Shown here: in pieces, positions 43,841-55,427 of the stretch
How the letters are laid out: the number at the start of each line of letters is the position of its first letter
How positions within the stretch are numbered: position 1 is the first letter of the stretch
Origin: Symsagittifera roscoffensis
Taxonomy: Eukaryota > Xenacoelomorpha > Acoela > Convolutidae
NCBI RefSeq assembly: GCF_963678635.1
Contig: NC_087063.1
Coordinates: forward strand, 41,928,759-41,992,758
Reading direction: 5' to 3'
DNA: 64,000 bases
Program-made: the position numbers and the translations under genes
The notes under the pieces: generated by a model
Told to the model about the DNA's origin: nothing
Databases searched by the model: none
The model's input: the letters and a program-made list of their open reading frames with translations, nothing else

Positions 43841-46690
43841 CTGACTTAATAAAAAAATAAGTTATGGTTTTTGTTGTTCCTGTAAAAAAAATGCGTGCGT
43901 GAAATTCGTCATAGGCAAAAATCATAAAACTTTTGACGGCAATTTTTTTGCAAAAACGATCAAGCATAGAAATGAGTTATTGCCTAATCTGAAAAAGAAA
44001 TTTTGTTTCATGAATATAGAAGTTTTGCATAAAATACTTAAATATCATACAGTTCTCTTTAGAAATTATTTTAAAAAATTTCAATTGAACTAATTAAACA
44101 AAGATTTTGGCACCTGAACTGCGCCTTTTTACATGCGCTCAAACAAAAATCTAACCGGACTTGGTTTCGATCTCTTTGATTAAAGAATTGAAATACGTTG
44201 ACTTTCAATTTTTGAACTGAGTTTGGGGGCAAATTAACAAGTCTATTTTATTATTATTGATTGAAATCGATGTTAAAAACTGAACAATTGAAATCCAACA
44301 AAATTTACCATGACTATTTCTGCCATGATTTAAGCATTGCATACATGCCTCTTTTTCTCTACTCTTTCCACCATTTTTCGATATTTTTCTAATCCCATAC
44401 CATTAAAAGCAAGTGCCTCAACTACAAGCAAACCATTGTCCGAGCATTCAATAATAATCAATCAATTTAAAAATGACGTGCAGAATTTGATGAACCTGAG
44501 TATCATAATAAAAAAACACAATAAGCGGATAAAAACATTGACTCTTCAGAAGCATAGTGGTGCTAAAGCTCTGCTCAAAAAATTGTCTCATCAGCTCAAT
44601 GGAAAAAAAATTGTGAATGCGGGAAAAAAATTTGCAGTTTAATCGGATCATTTTCGTAAGATGCCCACTGGCCGTTTCAAAAGCGGTTCATCAAGAGAAA
44701 TTTGAACTAAAAAAGTACGTGCTGCTTGATTACGTATCAACAGCGGAAAAAGTAACATAAGCATTCTGCTATTTTTTCAGTGCAACCCAACGCGCTAAAT
44801 TATTCGTGTATTCGTGATTTTATTTGTGTATTTCTCGAAACCACGCTATTCTCCGGAATCATTTGTTTTAGCTGCTTTAGGTGGTGAATGAAACTGGACA
44901 AATTCTAATCATATCGTCATATTGTTTCAATCAATTGTGTTCTTTCTCGTGTCCCTACCCATTTTTTATTGTGTTCGTAGTCGTGATTTGATTGCAAGAG
45001 CTGCTCTCATCGTATCTGCTTCTGTAGAAACATTTGTATCTGCTTTTTTGTTGGGTATTTAATGAGATCTTTATCTTTTTCAGCTTGTTACCTTCGATTT
45101 TATACCCTAACAAGCCATTCTAAACCGTGCAGTTTTTACCATTCAACTTTTTAAAACTTAACACGCAATTTTTTAGTTTTTCTTTGCCAAAAAATTATGC
45201 GTTGATCCGATTCCTGTTAAAAATACCTTACCTAACTTTTCCGTAAACTTCAATTTTGTATGGTGTGCACTGTCCGATAGCCGATATATTGTCTGAAAAA
45301 ATCCGTTGAGCCCAATAAGTAACATTGTTTTTAGCTGTTGTACCCCAAAATGATTGTAGTTTTAATCAAGTACACCAATCTGTACCATATCTTCTCAAAA
45401 AGTGTAGTTCTTTAAAAAATGCTCTCACTTTAAACCATAAAGTGTGATTTTTTTGAGATCTCTCCGAATACTGAGTTCCTTGATATCCCTTACCGAGATT
45501 GCCAATGGATCGTTGCATTAGTTTTCCCCTCTCATCGTTTTTTCTCCCCGTACTGTTGTTTTTCCCCCTAAGACTGATTCATTGGTCCTTGAGAAGCCGA
45601 CTTTAAAACTGTTCCTTGTTGCATTTACTTCTGTCTACAGTTTTAATGTTGACGCTTTCTTGTTTTGAATGCTCATGTCACTCATTGGTCCTGAGGTCAT
45701 GCCTTTGAGAAAATGACTTGGTGTAAACTTTCAATGTCTTAGTGTCAGTACTTACTAATTTCAGTAGTCTAGCGTTTAAAAAAATCAAATTCACAAACAC
45801 ATTTGTCGTGAAGCTGTCCTAATGTAATATCTTGGATTCAGCAATGCTGAATAAGCGCAGTTTTTTAGTGCCAACTAACCGTTCTCATACTCCGAAACTA
45901 AACTTCGATAAAATTTTACTGTTTTCCACCTATTCCTGAAGTATGACAGTCGAAAACGTACATGCTATTTAAGTTTTTGCTGCCCTCACTAAGTTGAGAG
46001 CAATGTCACTGTGATTACCAATATGTAGTCCGAGCCGACTGAAGAGCCCATTACACAGGATTCATCTTTCAGGTTTGTTATGAGCTCAATATGTACTGCT
46101 CTAACAACTAGGCAAAATAATATAAAATAATACATCTGACAAACCTTGTTGTTTGTGATACGCCGAAAAATCCAAAAATGTGCACACCATTTTCATGTGA
46201 CAAGTTTGTCCGATATTCTGTTTTTTGGTAAATCTCTCATGATTGCTTGACTAATCAAATGACGTTGACGCCGATACTCTCAGCTTTTTGTTAGATTTTT
46301 TAAACTATAGTAACACATCCAAGTACCCAAAAGTTTTGCAGGATGATATGCCCTAGTTGTTCTCTTCCAACTTGAACATTACATTACAATGGTGTAATAG
46401 CTCCAGAAACAAACAATGAAGTTTTTTTTCAGGCTAAATCGTTGAGAGTAGCTGAGCTGAGAGTGAAATCAGTTTTTTCTATTGAACCGTTAGAATATAT
46501 TACACTGTCCGCATCCAAAAAAGCGAAAAGACTATACGTTTTTCAACGCGACTGGAGCATTTTTCGGTAGTTTTTTCCTTGCTGAAAGCTTTTTAATGTG
46601 ATAATTTGATCCAGAAAGATTCCGCTTCATACCTTAACAATGCTGATCATAAGTTTATTTTAAAAATAATATTGGCACTGGCATACTATT
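43841..46690. other. No recognised feature
   Basis: About 2.85 kb with no gene or repeat that I can assign. A 101-codon + frame at 44337-44642 (NLMNLSIIIKKHNKRIKTLT) is lysine-rich but has no recognised family and no splice support. Confidence 0.35.
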
Positions 46691-46696
46691 ATTTTA

Positions 46697-46722
46697 CCAC
46701 TGGCATACATGTATGCCAGTGG
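46697..46722. repeat. Perfect 26-bp palindrome
   Basis: CCACTGGCATAC followed by its reverse complement centred on ATGTAT. The half-unit TTACCACTGGCATAC occurs again immediately downstream (46731-46745). Confidence 0.85.
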
Positions 46723-48158
46723 CAAATTATTTTACCACTGGCATACATTTTGTACTGATTTTAAATTGTAGAACGATTTTAGCTGTTACAAGGATTAGTG
46801 AATTCAGTCCAAATGACTCGTAGACGCTAGAAGCAAAATATGAGAAATTTTTCCTCTGCGTCCATAGTTTTCTGTGACTTTGTTTTCCATTTTTTTGCTA
46901 AACGATAACTTCATCGCATTCCAGGTTTCAATGATGCCTTAAAATTGTTGGTTTAAATGGTCGTTAAACGTTTCTGTCAAAATTTTAACGAGTATCCAGT
47001 GGCGTTTCAGAAATTGTTCTAGAGGATGCAAGTTTTTGAAAAAAAAATGTGAATTTTATCGAGTTTTTTGGTGCGAACAGTTTGATTTTTTTGGCCTCTG
47101 TTTTTTGGCTCGCGCTCCCCCATGAACTTAGTTGTATTGGCGCCAAAAGCACGCCGTTTGGGAGTTATTGATTTCGATCAGTCGAAAAAGGATAACGTGA
47201 ATTAAGAAAAATATTCCAGGGGGAACCCTTTGGAAAATTTTGCAATAAAAATTAAGGAAGGCGGGAGATCGCCAATCCTCGGTACGCTACTGTGAGTCTG
47301 TTTTCAGCAAGCCTTCACAAAATTTGTGGTTGTTGCTTCAACAATCTTTTTGGGAACCATCCTTGGGTCAAAAGTTCTTTGCAGCATTGCCACGGGACAT
47401 TTGTCATCCCGGCACTTCAATCGTTTCCTGTGAGAGGAGTAGGTCATCCATATGAAAGCGTTCCTCTGTATTATATAATTATTGAACAGGAGTTATCTCG
47501 TGCTCCAGAAAAATGTTGTCAAGAGTCATAAACGTAAATAGTTTAGCTGAATTTTGTTATTTTCATAAGAAATGGAGAAATTTCTGTCCGATCAACTGAT
47601 TCGCATGAGCATTCCTTCCGTGTCCGCTTGGATAGTCACTGCAGAAACCTTAAGAAAATTGATCCGCAGCTTGTCATCCCGGTAATTTGGTCCAGTTATA
47701 GCCTGTCATCATTGCAAATGCCTCCGAAATTTTTAGCAATGCTAATGTATCTGATTTTGATCAGGTTGGTTTGGATTCACAATTCCTTAACGTGGTATAC
47801 ATTATTCGGTATCGACTTTTTCTTTCATTGTTAGTTTTCGTAAATAGCTTTTTTTGGATCACTTTGTGTTTCTTTGTCGTATTTGCTGTAGTTTTCCGGT
47901 TCTCTAAGAAGCGCAATCTATTAGTGTTTTGATTTTGCCTTGGAAATCACATGAGTTTGTTGATTAAGAGAATAAATACAGCTGTCGAAAGACCGAAATT
48001 TTCCAAAACTATCCGATTTCATCCTAAATCAAACTGCCGTTGCAAGAAAGCTTCCAATTTAAGCTTTAGCTTTTCACGTGACTGGCATTTGTGGGTGTGC
48101 AAGCTTTGAGCGTTCAAGTTTGTGCTTCTACATTAAAACAATGAAAAAATTAGATCGA

Positions 48159-48365
48159 TTAAAGCAATCTGCCCATTCCGTTGAGTATACCATGATTCTT
48201 TTCATGTTGACGTTTGGCAGGGAATGATAGAAAATTTTTTTCGATGTTGCAGACGTTTGCACTGAAAAGTGATGAAAACGGGTTTCCGTCCAAATGGTAG
48301 AGTTTCGCAATTCCAACTGTTATCTGTAGTTTCAATCGAGATAAATCGTTGGTCATGTCTTCCAT
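48159..48365 (-). CDS. Candidate - strand segment, locus A unit 1
   Basis: SMEDMTNDLSRLKLQITVGI continues AKLYHLDGNPFSSLFSANVC. Locus B (about 55900-55750, -) reads GIAENGGLSHLGGNKTSSTF-NANLG at the aligned position, so GIA, HL-GN, SS and F-AN are kept across diverged paralogues. Indels and stops later in B suggest decay or an exon end. No family recognised. Confidence 0.35.
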   Translation of the reverse strand: MEDMTNDLSRLKLQITVGIAKLYHLDGNPFSSLFSANVCNIEKNFLSFPAKRQHEKNHGILNGMGRLL

Positions 48366-48431
48366 TGAGTCTAGAAGCTGCTTCTTTTTCTATTGATGTA
48401 AATCATTGGTTGTAATTTTTCGATGATCATG

Positions 48432-48698
48432 TCATGCGTTGAGTCTTTGAGCTGACATCTCATTTGTTATATTAACATTATCTTCGTCTGCAGCGTGCTG
48501 TACTGTGTAATCTGATGCCTTTGAGTTAGGGTTGAGGTATTTTCCAAGCCGTTTTACAGGAGCAGGTGAACCTTGCATCGTTGACAAAGAAACTTTTTGA
48601 TTCTCCCCTTTCTGTTGTTGTTTTCTGTTTTCCTCATTCAGCCTAGAATTCAGCTCCGCCTTCATTTTCATAAATAATTTTTTGTGTATTGCGAGCAT
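48432..48698 (-). CDS. Candidate - strand exon, locus A unit 1
   Basis: An 88-codon frame, KAELNSRLNEENRKQQQKGE, SLSTMQGSPAPVKRLGKYLN, QHAADEDNVNITNEMSAQRL-NA, then stop. In unit 2 the same frame is kept across a 12-base deletion that removes QQQK. In locus B the end QHAADE-GKDIVNITNEMSAKRLNA-stop is conserved with a 6-base in-frame insertion. In-frame indels and a shared stop in three copies argue for selection on this frame. Polar, helix-prone composition; no family recognised. The start and upstream splice are unknown. Confidence 0.5.
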   Translation of the reverse strand: MLAIHKKLFMKMKAELNSRLNEENRKQQQKGENQKVSLSTMQGSPAPVKRLGKYLNPNSKASDYTVQHAADEDNVNITNEMSAQRLNA

Positions 48699-48725
48699 CT
48701 CGTTAAATCAACATGAACTTTCACT

Positions 48726-48974
48726 TCAAATGACTGTAGTAGATCGTACGTCTTTTACTCGAGAAGTAATAAGCACTCGGATACCCCTTAGGGATGTTGT
48801 TTCTCGCCCTTTACTTTGTCTGGGTGCAAGTCTCCGGCTAATTTTTTTTCTTAATCGGCAATTTTCATGTTCAAAACTTTCATCTTTGCGCGCTAGACTG
48901 CTTCTTGAACTGCTTGAGATGGCGTTATACACATGCATAGTGATGTACCGTCTCATGTCATGGGCCCTCATCAA
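48726..48974 (-). CDS. Candidate - strand exon, Arg/Ser-rich, locus A unit 1
   Basis: It reads MHVYNAISSSSRSSLARK then ESFEHENCRLRKKISRRLAP, SLRGIRVLITSRVKDVRSTT. The frame is open in both tandem units (second copy 50394-50642) with mostly conservative changes. It is basic with a possible short coiled coil. It lies just 5' of the 48432-48698 segment in another frame, and no convincing intron joins them. Confidence 0.35.
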   Translation of the reverse strand: MMRAHDMRRYITMHVYNAISSSSRSSLARKDESFEHENCRLRKKISRRLAPRQSKGRETTSLRGIRVLITSRVKDVRSTTVI

Positions 48975-49004
48975 GTTAATTTTTGTTGTGTATACGCCTT
49001 GATG

Positions 49005-50677
49005 ATGGTTGTTGCTTCAACAATCTTTTTGGGAACCATCCTTGGATCAAAAGTTCTTTGCAGCATTGCAACGGGACATTTGTCATCCCGGCTCTTCAAT
49101 CGTTTCCTGTGAGAAGAATAGGTCATCCATATGAAAGCGTTCCTCTGTATTATATAATTATTGAACAGGAGTTATCTCGTGCTCCAGAAAAATGTTGTCA
49201 AGAGTCATAAACGTAAATAGTTTAGCTGAATTTTGTTATTTTCGTAAGAAATGGAGAAATTTCTGTCCGATCAACTGATTCGCTTGAACATTCCTTCCGT
49301 GTCCGCTTGGATAGTCACTGCAGAAACCTTAAGAAAATTGATCCGCAGCTTGTCATCCCGGTAATTTGGTCCAGTTATAGCCTGTCATCATTGCAAATGC
49401 CTCCGAAATTTTTAGCAATGCTAATGTATCTGATTTTGATCAGGTTGGTTTGGATTCACAATTCCTTAACGTGGTATACATTATTCGGTATCGACTTTTT
49501 CTTTCATTGTTAGTTTTCGTAAATAGCTTTTTTTGGATGACTTTGTGTTTGTTCGTCGTATTTGCTGTAGTTTTCTGGTTCTCTAAGAAGCGCAATCTAT
49601 TAGTGTTTTGATTTTGCCTTGGAAATCACATGAATTTGTTGATTAAGAGAATAAATACAGCTGTCGAAAGACCGAAATTTCATCGTAACTATCCAATTTC
49701 ATCCTAAATCAAACTGCCGTTCCAAGACAGCTTCCAATTTAAGCTTTAGCTTTTCACGTGACTGGCATTTGTGGGTGTGCAAGCTTTGAGCGTTCAAGTT
49801 TGTGCTTCTACATTAAAACAATGAAAAAATTAGATCGATTAAAGCAATCTGCCCATTCCGTTGAGTATACCTTGATTCTTTTCATGTTGACGCTTGGCAG
49901 GGAATGATAGAAAAAAAATTTTCGATGTTGCAGACGTTTGCACTGAAAAATGATGAAAACAGGTTTCCGTGCAAATTGTTGAGTTTCGCAATTCCAACTG
50001 TTATCTGTAGTTTCAATCGAGATAAATCGTTGGTCATGTCTTCCATTGAGTCTAGTAGCTGCTTCTTTTTCTGTTGATGTAAATCTTTGGTTGTAATTTT
50101 TCGATGATCATGTCATGCGTTGAGTCTTTGAGCTGACATCTCATTTGTTATATTAACATTATCTTCTTCTGCAGCGTGCTGTACTGTGTAATCTGATGCC
50201 TTTGTGTTTGGGTTGAGGTATTTTCCAAGTCGTTTTACAGGAGCAGGTGAACCTTGCATCGTTGACAAAGAAACTTTTTGATTCTCCCCTTTCTGTTTTC
50301 CTCATTCAGCCTAGAATTCAGCTCCGCCTTCAGTTTCCTAAATAATTTTTTGTGTATTGCGAGCATCTCGTTAAATCAACATGAACTTTCACTTCAAATG
50401 ACTGTAGTAGATCGTACGTCTTTTACTCGAGAAGTAATAAGCACTCGGATGTCCCTTAATGATGTTTTTTCTCGCCCTTTAGTTTGTCTGGGTGCAAGTC
50501 TCCGGCTAATTTTTTTTCTTAATCGGCAATTTTCATGTTCAAAACTTTCAACTTTGCGCGCTAGACTGCTTCTTGAACTGCTTGAGATGGCGTTATACAC
50601 ATGCATAGTGATGTACCGTCCCATGTCATGGGCCCTCATCAAGTTAATTTTTGTTATGTATACCCCTTGATGATGTT
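49005..50677 (-). repeat. Locus A, tandem unit 2
   Basis: Second copy of the 1,679-bp unit. It carries a 12-base deletion near 50296 that removes four codons of the candidate exon, and scattered substitutions. Its far end breaks at TTGATGATG (50669-50677), the same word that forms the unit 1/unit 2 junction. Confidence 0.95.
50111..50365 (-). CDS. Candidate - strand exon, locus A unit 2
   Basis: Counterpart of 48432-48698: LNEENRKGENQKVSLSTMQG, LGKYLNPNTKASDYTVQHAA, EEDNVNITNEMSAQRLNA, stop. It differs by loss of QQQK, Ser to Thr and Asp to Glu, all frame-preserving. Confidence 0.45.
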
Positions 50678-50729
50678 AGATTTTATTTTTTAGAAGCAAC
50701 GTCGTCGTATTGTACTGTTTGTATTGCAG

Positions 50730-50990
50730 TATTTTATTAGAGAGCTGCGGATATGGGAATGCTAGTATCAAGTTCCTGGGTTGTTGCTCCGATCCAATTT
50801 TAAGCGTTGTCACGTATTCAGTTTCTGCTGGCCCGGTTCACCACCGTGCAAGCGGTCAATTAGATAGCTCAGTCCTGCATTAAACTTTACTAGATTAATT
50901 AGGACTGCACAAAACGTTTTCACTATTAGTGCAGGCGTAAGTGATCGCCTCTTAGCCTCCTATGATACATTGAATACGAATGTTAGAAGG
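50730..50990 (+). other. Conserved segment shared by loci A and B, + frame
   Basis: From 50877 the + strand reads ALNFTRLIRTAQNVFTISAG then VSDRLLASYDT. The aligned + frame in locus B at 56239 reads ALNLTNWLTTAQKVITLRAG then VTDALLASYD. About 17 of 30 residues match and most changes are conservative. The - strand is also open in A but has a stop in B. This conflicts with the - strand evidence elsewhere in the loci. Confidence 0.4.
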
Positions 50991-50999
50991 GAAGTGGTT

Positions 51000-51927
51000 T
51001 CAAAAAGTTTTGTGGAAACTTTTTATTTCCGAGATTTTTCTCACAAAACTATAGAAACCTCATTTCGACAATTTTTTTTGCACCGCAGCCTAGTTTTTGA
51101 AAAAGAAAAATTTTGAGGTTGATCAGCCAAAAATGGATGTTTTAAAAACATGCCATAAGGGAGACTCTTTCGAAAAATTAAGCAACCAGATTAGAGGAGA
51201 GGGAGGGATCGCTCCTTCTCCGGTGTGCTAATGGGATTATGTCTTCAGCGTGTAATTTATAAAAAAAAAAGCGGCTGTTGCTGCACGACTTTGTCAAACT
51301 AAAGCATCCTTTAGTCAGTACTTTTCTGCTGCGCTGCCAGGTTTACTGCCTCAGGCAGCTGGATCCTCAGGCAGCTTGTCGCTTAAGCAAATGCCTCTGA
51401 ATTGTACATCAGCCTAGCTAATGCGTCTGATTTTATCAGGTTTGTTTGATTTAACAAGTCCTTAACGTGGTGTATAATACTTGTTGAGGATTTGTTCATT
51501 CTTCGGCGCTTTTCATAGATAAAAATGTTGTATTCTTTTTGTATGCCTTTGTCATACTAGCTGAGTTTTTCGGCTCTTTTGAAGTCATAACTAAATTTTT
51601 CTTGATGTTTCCGAGCCAATCGTTCATTGTTTATTCATTTCGAGTCTTTAGCCCACAGATGTCCCGTCTCGTATCTGCCGTCTGGTAGTCGACAGAGAGT
51701 TCACCGTAAGACTTTGTTTGCTCGTTTGACTTCCACTGATCAAGTCACTCAGTAGTATTTGCTTGGGGTCCAGAGAGAAGCTTGGTTTTCTAGCTCGTAA
51801 TTTTACAAAATTGTGAGTGGTTTTATTTTTTTGTGTCCCTTTTTCAAATGACAACTTCTTCTAGATGCTTTTACTGCTTTAGTATTTTGACTTGAAGCTG
51901 TTGAAATGCTCGTACGACAATATTGTT
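51000..51927 (-). other. Locus B, distal flank of the 704-bp array
   Basis: The stretch at 51180-51510 is a diverged copy of 47240-47840 in locus A (shared GCAAATGCCTC, ATGC(T/G)AATG-type phrase, CCTTAACGTGGT). 51648-51854 is an open - strand frame (GTQKNKTTHNFVKLRARKPS, FSLDPKQILLSDLISGSQTS) with polar protein-like text and no recognised family. Confidence 0.45.
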
Positions 51928-54900
51928 TTTTTCAAGTCAACAGCCTTTTTCAAGTCATTTTTTTTCTCCGTCTACGCTTGAAATCTCTGCAGCTGTTAAG
52001 TAACAAAATTATTCATCCTTACCATTTTTTGTCACTGCATCTTCTCAAGCTTAAATGTCTTGTTTATTGTGTCTCGTTTATTGAAGAATGTTTTTGAATA
52101 TAAAGTAGATAGTCCATGGCTTCTGTTTTTTTCCCGCAGTTTCTGGAACAATATTTTGAGTCTCAAGGCTATTGATAAGCATCTAAGTGGATGAATGTTG
52201 CAATGATTGCTGTTTCCCGTCGGGTTGTAAAACATGCTCCATGAGGACGTGAATGATGTCGCAAGTTGCAACCCGGATAACGGCATCTGAAAATTGAAAG
52301 ACACTCACAGGATCCGTGGTCAGAAATGAAACAGGTGTGAATATTTAGTTGTTGTCGTGACGTCCATTGTTGAGCGTGACTTCTTTCGTTGAAGAAGCAA
52401 GAAGATCAGTCGTTGGTGCTAGTAGTAATGCCGATGGAAGCGTTTATCGATCCATATCTGAAGCCAGTCTAAAATTATCCTCGTCTCTCTGCCATATTGG
52501 AGGAACTTTCGAGTGCTTCGGCTTGCGTTTATGTCCACTACTCAAAATCCTTGAGAAACGGGTGATCAAAATCCCTTTGATCAAGGATTTTGTTCCTTAC
52601 TTGCTTATGGTTCCTTACTTGCTTATTTTTTCAAGGCAACAGCCTTTTTCAAGTCAATTTTTTTCTCCTTCTACGCTTGAAATCTCTGCAGCTGTTAAGT
52701 AACAAAATTATTCATCCTAACCATTTTTTTTGTCACTGCATCTTCTCACGCTTAAATGTCTCGTTTATTGTGTCTCGTTTATTGAAGAATGTTTTTGAAT
52801 ATAAAGTAGATAGTCCATGGCTTCTGTTTTTTTCTCCGCAGTTTCTGGAACAATATGTTGAGTCTCAAGGCTATTTATGAGCATCTGTGTGGATGAATGT
52901 TGCCATGATTGCTGTCTCCCGTCGGGTTGTAAAGTATGCTCCGTGAGGACGTGAATGATGTCGCAAGTTGCAACCCGGATAACGGCATCTGAAAATTGAA
53001 AGACACTCACAGGATCAGTGGTCAGAAATGAAACAGGTGATGTGAATTTTTAGTTGTTGTCGTGCCGTCCATTGTTGAGCGTGACTTATGTCGTTGAAGA
53101 AGCAAGAAGATCTGTCGTTGGTGCTAGTAGTATTGCAGATGGAAGCCTTCATCGATCCATATCTGAAGCCAGTCTAATATTATCCTCGTCTCTCTGCCAT
53201 ATTGGAGGAACTTTCGAGTGCTTCGACTTGCTTTTATGTCTAGTACTCAAAATCCTTGAGAAACGGGTGTTCAAAGTCCTTTGATCAAGGATATGGTTCC
53301 TTACTTGCTTATGGTTCCTTCTTTGCTTATTTTTTCAAGTCAACAGCCTTTTTCATGTCAATTTTTTTCTCCGTCTACGCTTGAAATCTCTGCAGCTGTT
53401 AAGTAACAAAATTTTTCATCCTCACCATTTTTTGTCACTGCATCTTCTCAAGCTTAAATGTCTCGTTTATTGTGTCTCGTTCACTGAAGAATGTTTTTGA
53501 ATATAAAGTAGATAGTCCATGGCTTCTGTTTTTTTTTCTCCGCAGTTTCTGGAACAATATGTTGAGTCTCAAGGCTATTTATGAGCATCTGTGTGGATGA
53601 ATGATGCCATGATTGCTGATTCCCGTCGGGTTGTAAAGTATGCTCCATGAGGACGTGAATGATGTCGCAAGTTGCAACCCAGATAACGGCATCTGAAAAT
53701 TGAAAGACACTCACAGGATCAGTGGTCAGAAATGAAACAGTTGATTTGAATATTTAGTTGTTGTCGTGCCGTCCAATGTTGAGCGTGACTTCTGTCGTTG
53801 AAAAAGCAAGAAGATCTGTCGTGGGTGCTAGTAGTTTTGCAGATGGAAGCGTTCATCGATCCATATCTGAAGCCAGTCTAATATTATCCTCGTCTCTCTG
53901 CCATATTCGAGGAACTTTCGAGTGCTTCGACTTGCTTTTATGTCTAGTACTCAAAATCCTTGAGAAACGGGTGTTCAAAGTCCTTTGATCAAGGATTTGG
54001 TTCCTTACTTGCTTATGGTTCCTTCTTTGCTTATTTTTTCAAGTCAACAGCCTTTTTCATGTCAATTTTTTTCTCCGTCTACGCTTGAAATCTCTGCAGC
54101 TGTTAAGTAACAAAATTATTCATCCTTACCATTTTTTGTCACTGCATCTTCTCAAGCTTAAATGTCTCGTTTATTGTGTCTCGTTCATTGAAGAATGTTT
54201 TTGAATATAAAATAGATAGTCCATGGCTTCTGTTTTTTTTTCTCCGCAGTTTCTGGAACAATATGTTGAGTCTCAAGGCTATTTATGAGCATCTGTGTGG
54301 ATGAATGTTGCCATGATTGCTGATTCCCGTCGGGTTGTAAAGTATGCTCCATGAGGACGTGATTGATGTCGCAAGTTGCAACCCGGATAACGTCATCTGA
54401 AAATTGAAAAACACTCACAGGATCAGTGGTCAGAAATGAAACAGGTGATGTGAATATTTAGTTGTTGTCGTGCCGTCCATTGTTTAGCGTGACTTATGTC
54501 GTTGAAGAAGCAACAGGATCTGTCGTTGGTGCTAGTAGTATTGCAGATGGAAGCGTTCATCGATCCATATCTGAAGCCAGTCTAATATTATCCTCGTCTC
54601 TCTGCCATATTGGAGGAACTTTCGAGTCCTCTGGCTTGCTTTTATGTCTACTACTCAAAATCCTTGAGAGACGGGTGTTCAAAGTCCCTTTGATCAAGGA
54701 TTTGGTTCCTTACTTGCTTATGGTTCCTTCTTTGCTTTTTTTTCAAGTCAACAGCCTTTATCAAGTCAATTTTTTTCTCCGTCTACGCTTGAAATCTCTG
54801 CAGCTGTTAAGTAACAAAATTATTCATCCCTACCATTTTTTGTCACTGCATCTTCTCAAGCTTAAATGTCTCGTTTATTGTGTCTCGTTTATTGAAGAAT

Positions 54901-55427
54901 GTTTTTGAATATAAAGTAGATAGTCCATGGCTTCTGTTTTTTTTCTCGGCAGTTTCTGGAACAATATGTTGAGTCTCAAGGCTATTGATGAGCATCTAAG
55001 TGGATGAATGTTGCCATGATTGCTGTTTCCCGTCGGGTTGTAAAACATGCTCCATGAGGACGTGACTGATGTCGCAAGTTGCAACCCGGATAACGGCATC
55101 TGAAAATTGAAAGACACTCACAGGATCAGTGGTCAGAAATGAAACAGTTGATTTGAATATTTAGTTGTTGTCGTGCCGTCCAATGTTGAGCGTGACTTCT
55201 GTCGTTGAAAAAGCAAGAAGATCTGCCGTGGGTGCTAGTAGTTTTGCAGATGGAAGCGTTCATCGATCCATATCTGAAGCCAGTCTAATATTATCCTCGT
55301 CTCTCTGCCATATTGGAGGAACTTTCGAGAGCTTCGGCTTGCGTTTATGTCCACTACTCAAACTCCTTGAGAAACGGGTGTTCAAAGTCCCTTTGATCAA
55401 GGATTTGGTTCCTTACTTGCTTATTGT
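51928..55427 (-). repeat. Five tandem copies of a ~704-bp unit
   Basis: The landmark CAACAGCCTTT appears at 51938, 52637, 53341, 54045 and 54749: spacings of 699, 704, 704 and 704. Copies are nearly identical; variation is concentrated in T-runs, which shifts frames between copies. On the - strand each unit encodes a run reading FQFSDAVIRVATCDIIHVL then EHTLQPDG-QQSWQHSSTQM and SLETQHIVPETAEKK, preceded by CTTTCAATTTTCAG, which looks like a splice acceptor. A + strand frame (ISEASL-LSSSLCHIGGTFE) is also open. Homogeneity indicates recent expansion or concerted evolution. Confidence 0.93.

Larger units (their letters stand above)
47326..49004 (-). repeat. Locus A, tandem unit 1 (1,679 bp)
   Basis: The whole 1,679-bp block is repeated at 49005-50677 with only scattered differences; for example the segment coding a 68-codon + frame at 47628-47834 is unchanged at 49307-49513. 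Diverged homologues of parts of it occur in locus B (51.0-51.5 kb and 55.6-56.0 kb). It contains the - strand segments listed separately. Confidence 0.95.
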
